From IMG/VR virus record IMGVR_UViG_3300018424_000006, positions 1 through 64,000 of that record: a DNA stretch of 64,000 nt. One strand, written 5' to 3'. The notes under the pieces are model-generated. The model made no database searches and was not told the DNA's origin. It saw only the letters and a list, made by a program, of their open reading frames with translations. Below are positions 36,430-44,800 of this stretch, piece after piece. Made by a program: the position numbers and the translations under genes. The first letter of the stretch is position 1. The number at the start of each line of letters is the position of its first letter. Source of the DNA: a virus.

Positions 36430-36465
36430 TACCTAATACAAAAGTACTTCATGCTTTCTTCTGAT

Positions 36466-36506
36466 TGTCTAGATACCTTAACGGGTATCTAGACAGTCTT
36501 TTTATG
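36466..36506 (+). terminator. Terminator leading into TATG
   Basis: 12-bp stem TGTCTAGATACC/GGTATCTAGACA, loop TTAACG, then GTCTTTTTATG. The TATG at 36503-36506 is 17 nt before the next ATG and could be the late start site of that gene. Confidence 0.75.
36503..36506 (+). promoter_or_regulatory. Possible late promoter (TATG)
   Basis: TTTTTATGCTTGGAGGT: if transcription starts at or just after TATG, the leader is about 17 nt and consists of little more than the ribosome binding site GGAGGT. Confidence 0.35.
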
Positions 36507-36522
36507 CTTGGAGGTATTGACA

Positions 36523-37542
36523 ATGAAAACGCTAATGGATACAAGACTAACTAATCTGCTTCATAAGGCGAATATGTCGTTGACGAAAACAGCCAGTAGC
36601 ATCAATGAAGTAGACGACGATACTGATAGTAACCAGCTATCTATTCAGGATGCCGTAGTTAGAATCTTGGCCATTGAAGCTATATTAAATGGTGAGGCAG
36701 GAGACCTACCATTTATCCATTCGTCTAAGATTACGAATGACCTTACTGTACCTACTGCCCCAGCTACAGATACTGTAGCAGGCGCTACTGAAGTATGGGA
36801 GATGCGTAAGAAGCTTTATGAGCTCCTAGATGCTTTAGCTAACTTTGATGGTAATGCCGACCCCAATGATTATCTTACTAACCTTAATCAGGTTATGGCA
36901 TGGGCAAATGCTAACACAGACACTCTAGCCGCAATGGAGCCTGCTACTCCTACAGCAGCAGGTTTTATGTCAGCCCTGCAGGCCGGTAAACTAGCCAGTA
37001 TACAAGAAGAAGCAAATAAGACAGTAGTTACTACCGATATCAACTCTACGTCTGGCACAGAAGCAGCTGCCGCTTCTATAACCAACCAACTAAAGACAAT
37101 GATAGAGCAACAGGCTCTTAGTCAGGTAACAGCTGGGGAAATAGATAACCCGACCGCAATCACTGATGCTAGGAAGTTCTCACCTAATGACATTCTAGAT
37201 ATCATCAAGAAGCATGCAGTAACTCTTTTAGATGCCTCTAAGTTTGAGCGCACTATCTATATTCCGGGTGAAGTATTGGTGCAGGAATTTGGCACTAAAC
37301 TAAGTGTACCTGATGGAGATTGGAATGGTAAGGTACATACGTCTTCTTCTAACTCTTCTGGTACAACTATTGTTAAGTTGACCCATACAGATGCTACTGA
37401 AGTAACATTAACTCATTCGGTAATAGCTCAAGAGATTTCGAATGTAACGCTTAAGGGCGGGACATGGACTATAGCAGTAACTCAAGCAAATCCAGTTATT
37501 GCTCAAGACCTTACTTTACTTTTCAGTCTAATAAAGCAATAA
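36523..37542 (+). CDS. Short tail fibre, anchor type B, 339 aa
   Basis: The ATG at 36523 (MKTLMDTRLTNLLHKANMSL) has GGAGGT 7 nt upstream; an in-frame TTG at 36508 is rejected. Residues 1-200 are the type B anchor shared with the 1707- and 2618-aa proteins: ASSINEVDDDTDSNQLSIQD, VWEMRKKLYELLDALANFDG, ATPTAAGFMSALQAGKLASI. A beta-rich C-terminus of about 100 residues (VTLKGGTWTIAVTQANPVI) is the only distal part. By inference this is the smallest member of a fibre set that attaches to one socket. Confidence 0.7.
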   Translation: MKTLMDTRLTNLLHKANMSLTKTASSINEVDDDTDSNQLSIQDAVVRILAIEAILNGEAGDLPFIHSSKITNDLTVPTAPATDTVAGATEVWEMRKKLYELLDALANFDGNADPNDYLTNLNQVMAWANANTDTLAAMEPATPTAAGFMSALQAGKLASIQEEANKTVVTTDINSTSGTEAAAASITNQLKTMIEQQALSQVTAGEIDNPTAITDARKFSPNDILDIIKKHAVTLLDASKFERTIYIPGEVLVQEFGTKLSVPDGDWNGKVHTSSSNSSGTTIVKLTHTDATEVTLTHSVIAQEISNVTLKGGTWTIAVTQANPVIAQDLTLLFSLIKQ

Positions 37543-37555
37543 TAAGGAGTCTAGT

Positions 37556-38545
37556 ATGTACTATAGACTTAAACCTAACTTTACGGTAGGGAGTCTGGGA
37601 GGCTCTATTGGTACCGATATAGCAAAATGCTTATGCAATGAAGTTTCTGATGTTGATAGCTCTGCCCTTGAAAAGTTCACATTAATTGATTATCGAAATG
37701 ATATTCCCGGTGGATGGACTAGCCGATCTGGCTCTACAATTAGTAAGGCTGACCCTTATAGCGGCGAAACTATAACACTTACTAATGCGACTGGTGGTAA
37801 TGAAGGTAGTTTCACAGAAACTAAGTTTCAACTTGCATGGAACGGAACTACCACTACTATCTCCTTAAAGTCCGTTGGCGCGCCACTTAACAATTTTTAT
37901 GAAGCAATTGGAACCGGAGATGTTATTCATATTTACATGGATAAGTGGTGTACTATAGTAGTCCCGACTAAGGCCAGTTTTGAAATGTCAACTGGAAATG
38001 GATTTATTCTCCTACATGGAGATGCCTTCTTTGAAAACGATGATTTAAGTACAGCGTACTCGTTGGCCTTTATAGGCATAAATGGCAATGGCTATGGACC
38101 CTCTAGTGGTACTAAAGGGCCAATACTAGACCTATCCACCGGAACCATATCATTTTCAAAAATAAGTTCTCCCGTACAGCTTTATACAGCAGGCACTAAG
38201 ATCCAAGCTTTAGAGGAATCTGACATAGAGTATTTCTTTTCAGATCCCAATATAGTTATGGGGCTTGACATTTCGTATTGTGCCACTCCAGGGGCGGGAG
38301 TTGAGTCAGGCGGTGTCCAGAGAGTCTGGCCCTTAGAGTCTCCTGTATTCTTCCAGCCTGGAAAAAGTAGCTTTGGAAGTTCTGGCACAGTTGCTACCTA
38401 TAATGGAATCGAATACCTAGCCTTAGGTTATCAGGCAAGTCCATCGCAGCCTGAAGAGGGAGTTAGAGTAGAGATTCCACTAAATACGGATGACCCAGAC
38501 ATAATTAGACCTAAGTTCACTTTTATCCATATCCCTTTTGCATAA
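37556..38545 (+). CDS. Fibre-associated paralogue 1 of 3, 329 aa
   Basis: Start MYYRLKPNFTVGSLGGSIGT, then IDYRNDIPGGWTSRSGSTIS with the shared pattern (length, W, S/T-rich strand) of the next two genes. Beta-rich throughout, with no coiled coil. The three tandem copies have diverged strongly, so they are recognisable mainly at their first 90 residues and in the spacing of Trp, Tyr and Gly. Probably a receptor-contacting or decorating fibre subunit. Confidence 0.6.
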   Translation: MYYRLKPNFTVGSLGGSIGTDIAKCLCNEVSDVDSSALEKFTLIDYRNDIPGGWTSRSGSTISKADPYSGETITLTNATGGNEGSFTETKFQLAWNGTTTTISLKSVGAPLNNFYEAIGTGDVIHIYMDKWCTIVVPTKASFEMSTGNGFILLHGDAFFENDDLSTAYSLAFIGINGNGYGPSSGTKGPILDLSTGTISFSKISSPVQLYTAGTKIQALEESDIEYFFSDPNIVMGLDISYCATPGAGVESGGVQRVWPLESPVFFQPGKSSFGSSGTVATYNGIEYLALGYQASPSQPEEGVRVEIPLNTDDPDIIRPKFTFIHIPFA

Positions 38546-38557
38546 GGAGACAAAGCA

Positions 38558-39619
38558 ATGTTCTTTAAGTTTAGGGTCAATCCTAGCACCCCATTAAATA
38601 CCTTTGGCTCTCTAGTTCCAGATTTTATAAAGGCATTTAGTGGAGAAACTGACCCGAGTGCATTCGACAATATTACGTTGTTGGAAGCTACCGGTAAAAT
38701 ATTCCCGGATAATTGGGAATATAAACTGGAAGGTAGGACATTTAGTATTTACGGGAAAGATCCTAATAACCCGCAAGGCTTGGATTGTAAAACTGGTATT
38801 ACTATAGATCTAGGTATCAACGATGCCGATTTTAAAGGCAACTACGATATAAACCGTTTTGATAACGCCGGCAATATTATCAAGACTCACATGAGCTATA
38901 ACCTTCAAGGGAATACAAATTTTAATGCCCAGGCATTAGCTCTCGCCAACGTTTATGCAGACTATTGTTTCTATATAGATGAAGAGACCTTTGTATTCCT
39001 TCCTTTAGAGTGGACCAATACCAGTCTTACAACTACTACTTATTTTTGGGGAAGAAATGCCGGGTTCTTTATGGGATTCTCTAGTCCATTTAACCCTTCT
39101 GCAGATTATAGTCAGTCGACTGGTTTCTTTCTTCAGTCAATAACTGGGGATGTTTATGCGCCATCCATAGGTTTTATTGATGATTATCCCGTTTATAAAG
39201 ACCATCCATATTCATCAAAGAGGTTTAATCCGGGAGGGAGCTTTACTAGATTTTATTGGAGGTCTTCTGTAGATAGATTTATGGCTCTTAATGCCGATGT
39301 AACTTCTTTGGAAGCTATAGTTAGGCATCCGTCTGATAACAGACTAGCGAACGCTTGGTTTGTTAATAGCTATCGGAGCGGTATAAATAACACGAATACT
39401 CCATCTAACTGCTACGTATGGAAGGGTAAGCGAGTTAAGAAATGGATGAGGTTTGTTCCGGCAAACGCTCTTAGGAGAAAGGTGCAAATGGATGGCAAGA
39501 AAGGTTACCTCATGGCGCTACCTATCGCAGAGCTACCCACTAATGGGTCAGTGGCGACAACAATATCTGAATATTATTTAGATAAAACAATTATTATTTT
39601 TATGCCTATAGAGGCGTGA
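38558..39619 (+). CDS. Fibre-associated paralogue 2 of 3, 353 aa
   Basis: Start MFFKFRVNPSTPLNTFGSLV, then EATGKIFPDNWEYKLEGRTF and DPNNPQGLDCKTGITIDLG, matching copy 3 (DPDDPAGKWGGFSLLTT) and copy 1. Copy 2 has the longest C-terminal half, with basic residues near its end (KGKRVKKWMRFVPANALRRK). Preceded by AAGGAG. Confidence 0.6.
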   Translation: MFFKFRVNPSTPLNTFGSLVPDFIKAFSGETDPSAFDNITLLEATGKIFPDNWEYKLEGRTFSIYGKDPNNPQGLDCKTGITIDLGINDADFKGNYDINRFDNAGNIIKTHMSYNLQGNTNFNAQALALANVYADYCFYIDEETFVFLPLEWTNTSLTTTTYFWGRNAGFFMGFSSPFNPSADYSQSTGFFLQSITGDVYAPSIGFIDDYPVYKDHPYSSKRFNPGGSFTRFYWRSSVDRFMALNADVTSLEAIVRHPSDNRLANAWFVNSYRSGINNTNTPSNCYVWKGKRVKKWMRFVPANALRRKVQMDGKKGYLMALPIAELPTNGSVATTISEYYLDKTIIIFMPIEA

Positions 39620-39631
39620 GGAAATAGAATT

Positions 39632-40600
39632 ATGTTTATGCATCTAAAGCCGAAAACTACGGCAAATATATATCCCCATCAAGCAGTGCAAGATATCTTT
39701 GATATCGTAGAAGGTGAGACTTTATCTGAAAATTTAACGTACTATAACATTGAAACTCTAGATAGCCGTTATAGTACTACAACATGGAAACGTATTATCG
39801 ATGGATCTTACATCCATATCATTTCCCCTGATCCGGATGATCCAGCCGGCAAATGGGGCGGGTTCTCCCTATTGACTACTACCAACGGAAGGATGTTTAG
39901 CTGTCTATCTGATGACGGGGTGACTGCCACTTCAGGATCGTCTTTTATTACAATTGCAGGTAATGCCAGTTATTGCCAGTTTAACGACACAACGGCAACT
40001 GAACTATTTGTCTATATGGACGAGCAGACTTTATTAATTATACCTACAGACGCATCCTACTTTACAGGTAGTAATCCAGGCTTGTGGGCCACTCATTCAA
40101 AGCGGCTGGCATCGGATGACCTACCTGCTAACTACAGTACCGTTAGTACTACATATTCGGTAGTAACAACTACCACTTCTTCCGCTAATCCAAGAAGTAT
40201 TTGTTGTAGCGTGCCCGGGTTTGGTAGCTATAAAACACACGTCAATGAGCAAGCCGTCTTTAGATACAACGGCAAAACAGTAGCAACTCAATCTTCAGTA
40301 ATGACAAATGCTCCGGGCACTGCAGATAACATGGTCGTTGGTGGACTTTACCTCGGTAGTGACACAACTGGATCGCTCCCGGTTTACAGAACTCTTAGGG
40401 ATGATAGTCAGCTTCTTATCCAGCCAGTAACTGCATCTGGCGCATACGTCGGCCAGACTTTACTGATAGGTCCTTCTGGTAGTGAGAAAGAATATATCTG
40501 CCTTGGGTTCTCTATGTCAACAAGTAATAGCTCAGCGGCTACCACTTCTATACTGGCGTCAAGGAGTGGTCTACTCTTTATGTATTTACCTAAGGGGTAG
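39632..40600 (+). CDS. Fibre-associated paralogue 3 of 3, 322 aa
   Basis: Start MFMHLKPKTTANIYPHQAVQ, IETLDSRYSTTTWKRIIDGS and ISPDPDDPAGKWGGFS define the same family. A Thr/Ser-rich middle (YSTVSTTYSVVTTTTSSANP) is a low-complexity loop. Followed 3 nt later by the next gene, so the three copies and 40604 are one operon. Confidence 0.6.
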   Translation: MFMHLKPKTTANIYPHQAVQDIFDIVEGETLSENLTYYNIETLDSRYSTTTWKRIIDGSYIHIISPDPDDPAGKWGGFSLLTTTNGRMFSCLSDDGVTATSGSSFITIAGNASYCQFNDTTATELFVYMDEQTLLIIPTDASYFTGSNPGLWATHSKRLASDDLPANYSTVSTTYSVVTTTTSSANPRSICCSVPGFGSYKTHVNEQAVFRYNGKTVATQSSVMTNAPGTADNMVVGGLYLGSDTTGSLPVYRTLRDDSQLLIQPVTASGAYVGQTLLIGPSGSEKEYICLGFSMSTSNSSAATTSILASRSGLLFMYLPKG

Positions 40601-40603
40601 AGT

Positions 40604-41143
40604 ATGGCGGAATATACAGCAATATCTCTAAACTATTTGGAGTCACTAGTATCGTCACTGAATGTAATAGGGGACCCGGTAAGTCCGGGTCGACTTGTCG
40701 TAAAAAAGGGTACCTATACTTCAGAAACTATTCCTGAAGTTAGCTTCGTCCCTGACGGACTAAATAATTCATTTAAAAGTCTATCAGATTCTAGTCTAAT
40801 TATCCTTAATGGTAATTATACTGCTTACGACGTTAGTAATGAAATATTCATTTTAAATCCCGTTTTAGACTTCAGAACCATCGACGGAGTTCAACTGATA
40901 ATCTTTCCAGATTCATTTGAGTTTGAACCTGTATTAATGGATCTTCAAATGAAGCCTTCTGAGATAGTAGGTTCTAGAGCTATAGTCTTTAATGGACAGG
41001 TTCAGCCTAACTTTAAAACTAAACTAGAATCTACGGCGGCAGTTACTATAAATGGTATTAAAAGACTAACTCCTACTTTTGTTCCATTTGGTGCTGAACC
41101 GGATAAAGAGATAGTAGTAGATACTGATATTGCAATCATGTAA
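40604..41143 (+). CDS. Unknown fibre-locus protein, 179 aa
   Basis: Start MAEYTAISLNYLESLVSSLN; beta-rich from residue 30 on (VVKKGTYTSETIPEVSFVPD, VQLIIFPDSFEFEPVLMDLQ). No enzyme motif or signal peptide. Possibly a fibre cap or assembly protein; only the position supports this. Confidence 0.55.
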   Translation: MAEYTAISLNYLESLVSSLNVIGDPVSPGRLVVKKGTYTSETIPEVSFVPDGLNNSFKSLSDSSLIILNGNYTAYDVSNEIFILNPVLDFRTIDGVQLIIFPDSFEFEPVLMDLQMKPSEIVGSRAIVFNGQVQPNFKTKLESTAAVTINGIKRLTPTFVPFGAEPDKEIVVDTDIAIM

Positions 41144-41152
41144 GGAAAAGAA

Positions 41153-41725
41153 ATGATAGAGAAATTCATAACCTCTAATAGAGAGGCAGGCTTTGTCTTC
41201 TCCAAAATAGAAGGGGAGAAAGGAGACTTCTTTATTCACGAAGTTCCTGAAGAACGTGATATGAAACCAGTCAGTATTCCTGTATTGGTTAAAGGTGTTA
41301 TTGAAGGGAATCGTAACGGTAAGTCCTATGGCATCATTAAAGCTAAGGATACGTTCGAAAGCCAAGATGCGATGTGGGGCCCTAGGTTCTATAAAGCTGG
41401 TACTTACCATATGCGTATCAAAGAGCCTACGGTCCATTACTGTATCTATTCGGTTAAAGATAACAAAGTAATTGTTCAAAAGAACTTTGTTATCCTAAAA
41501 CCCGGAGAATCTATTCGTCAGTTTATGGGTAGTCATGTAGCCGTAATAGGCGGCTGTACTTATAACGATAGAGAGTATGTAAAGACTCGTGTATTTCCAG
41601 TAAGTGGAATTGGAAGCGATATCTTAAACTCTACTGAAAAACCTATTATTGTAGTAGCTTTCTCGGTGGAAGATGAAGATAAAGTGGAAGTAGAAACTGA
41701 TTTCCCAGAAGAACTTATTATCTAA
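41153..41725 (+). CDS. Unknown fibre-locus protein, 190 aa
   Basis: Start MIEKFITSNREAGFVFSKIE. Middle segment (RFYKAGTYHMRIKEPTVHY and FVILKPGESIRQFMG) has the alternating strand and glycine-turn pattern of a cupin or jelly roll, but metal ligands are not evident. Ends 6 bp before a terminator and closes the operon. Confidence 0.55.
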   Translation: MIEKFITSNREAGFVFSKIEGEKGDFFIHEVPEERDMKPVSIPVLVKGVIEGNRNGKSYGIIKAKDTFESQDAMWGPRFYKAGTYHMRIKEPTVHYCIYSVKDNKVIVQKNFVILKPGESIRQFMGSHVAVIGGCTYNDREYVKTRVFPVSGIGSDILNSTEKPIIVVAFSVEDEDKVEVETDFPEELII

Positions 41726-41731
41726 ATAAAG

Positions 41732-41759
41732 ACCTACTATCCTTAACCGGGTAGTAGGT
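41732..41759 (+). terminator. Intrinsic terminator
   Basis: Stem ACCTACTATCC/GGGTAGTAGGT (one G-T pair), loop TTAACC, followed by TATTCTGCTGTTTC. Weak T-tract. Confidence 0.65.
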
Positions 41760-41779
41760 TATTCTGCTGTTTCTGATTC

Positions 41780-41783
41780 TATG
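41780..41783 (+). promoter_or_regulatory. Possible late promoter (TATG)
   Basis: TTCTATGACC, 31 nt upstream of the long fibre gene's ATG and just after a terminator. Only four informative bases, so weak. Confidence 0.3.
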
Positions 41784-41813
41784 ACCTAATACTAAAGCAT
41801 TAGAGAGAAAGAA

Positions 41814-44800
41814 ATGAAAGACTTACTCAATAACTTATTATTGAAAGTTAATGCTGCTAACAAGAAAGTTGCAGATAGTATAAATCTAGTAGACGACGAC
41901 ACGGATCTGAACGAGTCTGCTATTGCAACAATCCAGACAGAATTACAGAGTATCTCGGATGCTCTGGCGGGAACTAGCGGTAACCTTTTATTTGAAAGTG
42001 ATGTACTCCAATCCTTAGGTACTCCAGAAGCTCCTGCTGCAGGTTCGGTAGTCGATGCCTCCTTATTATGGCAGATGAAGAAAGACTTAGATTCGCTACT
42101 GACTTCCTTTGCTAATTTCGATGCTGATGGAAACCCTAACGACTATATAGACAATCTAAATACAGTACTTAGCTGGGTGGATGCTAACAGTGCATTCTTA
42201 GACGCTATGTCTCCAGCTACCACTACTCAGTCTGGTTTCATGTCTAGTCTACAGGCAACTAAACTAGAAGGTATTGAAGAGGGTGCTAATAAGACAATAT
42301 TAAATAGTGATCCTTCAACCAACAATGCTAATATAGCAGCCAGTACGGCGCTGACATTTGCCCTTAGAGAATTGATAAATAATCTTGAGCTAAATAAAGC
42401 CGCTGCCGACCATAGTCATCCAGTAGCAACTGACATTGCTGATGGATTAATGTCAAAAGAAGATAAGTCTTATCTAGATTCTTTACCTGCGGTTATCTCT
42501 GAACAAATAGCTAATAATTCTAGCTCTGGAAATTTTGAAGGCTTAGGTATCTTTAGAGCAGGGGCGATAACTGGGGGACATCAGCCTATAATTTCAGAGA
42601 CTTATTATGGCAAGAACTTCTATATAGCCAGTAGAGATGGAACTAGACGCATTGCCTCTACTAATACTCATAGTACTATGTATTATGAAATAGGAGACTT
42701 TAAAGAAGGCGTTGTTACTGAACGCTTGAACACGTATGAGTTATTTGGTGATAATGTAGGCACCTTGGATAACCATTGCGTATGGGCAAATGAGGACCTC
42801 ACGCAGTTATTAATAGGTTCTAACTATAATTATGGGTTCTTCTTACATCTATGGAGAAACGCTACTGATGATGGGTGGGACTTTAAGCGCTACGACAGAC
42901 CTGCTGATTTAACCAGTACTGAATTCAGCGGTTTTGGATACGGTATGGCTGCTACTAAGGATATGTCTAGGATTGTTGTTGGCACCAGTGCTTCTGGCAA
43001 TAAGATCTATTCTTTTAGCGTTTGGGAATGGAACGGTAGCGAATATATAGAGTCTTATAGAGAGCCTTTTACTTATAACTCTTCTACTCGTAATCATGGA
43101 CTAGGAACGAATTTCGAGATGTCTGATGACGGCAGTATTCTATTTGCCGGCAATATGTACTCTACAAATAGTACGGGTCAAACCACAGGCGTAATTGAAG
43201 TCTATAAATGGAATGACGACACAAGCCGCTATGAACACTACGATACTATCGAGGGGCAGAGTACGAACTCAGGAAATAACTTTGGCGCGCAAACAAACCA
43301 AGATATGTTTAGAATTACGAATGATGGTACTGAGTTATTCCTAGGTGATCGATTCCAAGTAGTAACTGGTTCCTACTCCCGAGGTTGCGTAACTCGTTTC
43401 ATAGACAATGGTACAAGTTTTGAAAAGGTAAGTGATGTAATCACAAATAGAATTCCTAGTGTTAATAGTTCCGGGTACTTCGGACAAAGCTTTACTGTAT
43501 CGGAAGATAAGCAATATCTTTTTGTTATTGATCCATACAGACGCTTGCAGATAGGTTCCCATTACTACAACTATATTTCTTTCAGCGTTCATAAGCGAAC
43601 AACCAATAGCGACTATGAAGAACTCTCTATGATGTTCATGTCGGATTTCGACTTCCCGTCAGTAATTACAGATTGGAGTATGGGTCAGTCTTTACCTTTT
43701 GCACAAGGTGCAGGATTTGGAATGGACTTTAAGGATGGTAAAGTATTTATGTCTGCCTATAAAAACTATGGCGGCTATAAAGGCTATACTTTCCAGCTTG
43801 AAACTTCCACAGACTGGAAAGAATCTGGCCCGGATAAAAACTTTACAACTCTTGTAGCGAATACCGGTTATCTAGATAGAGGTCCCGGCCTATGGCGAGC
43901 TAGATGGATCTATGAAATGATCTTGCAGTACTCCTCTGCTTCTAGTAGCGAACGGAATGATATAGCTACGGCTTTACAGAATTCTTTATTCAATAGTAAT
44001 GGAACTACCTTCTCTCCCATGCATGCCGAAACAATAGGCTATGAAAACTTAAAGACAGAGAAAGTATTAGAATCTTCAAATACGACTCCTTATGGAGATA
44101 TGTTGATTCCTGAAATTATCTACAAGAATGGTAAGTTATTTGCGTGTAGTTTTAATGGTCAGAATCCATCCTTGACCAATAAGTCAGATACTATCAATAT
44201 CTTTAGCGTAAATGGCAGTGAGTTTACTCATCAACATTCCATAGGTGTCAGAGATGAAGGACTAAATGATCTCGATACCCTCCATTTTGTGAGTAATGAT
44301 CACAGAGTTATTTGCGTAAGAGACAATGCCAACTTCTATTTCTTCATTGATGATGATGCAGGAGGCTATGTATTAGCACCGACTACACTTACTTTAACGA
44401 GTAGTTCCTACTCTCAATTCTGTGAAGTGAACGGCAAGGTCGTGGTCTTCTCTAGTAATGAGGTAGTGGGTAATTCCAGTAACCATGGTAAATTATTGGA
44501 AGTAGTAGTTGACTATGTAGGTAAGGATGTCTCGGTTGCTGATTATTTTGTGCCTCCCGAAATAGCCTCTAACTCACTTTGGGGACGTTCAGGTAGAATC
44601 TCAGAAGACGGTTCTGTCATAGTAGTTAGTATTAAAAACGGACGAAATGATATTTCTGGTAACCTTCTCATATATAGATGGAATGGTTCTGGTTATGACC
44701 AGATTCACGACTATGTTTATGACGATGTTGTCGAAGGTTATAACTCTAATTCTAGTAGCTATAACGGCTGGCCCTATAACGTAGATATGACTCCTGATGG

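Noticed and set aside
41066-41479. Leftward frame of 137 codons
   Set aside because: Antisense to two well-packed rightward genes with proper start signals; composition is not protein-like.
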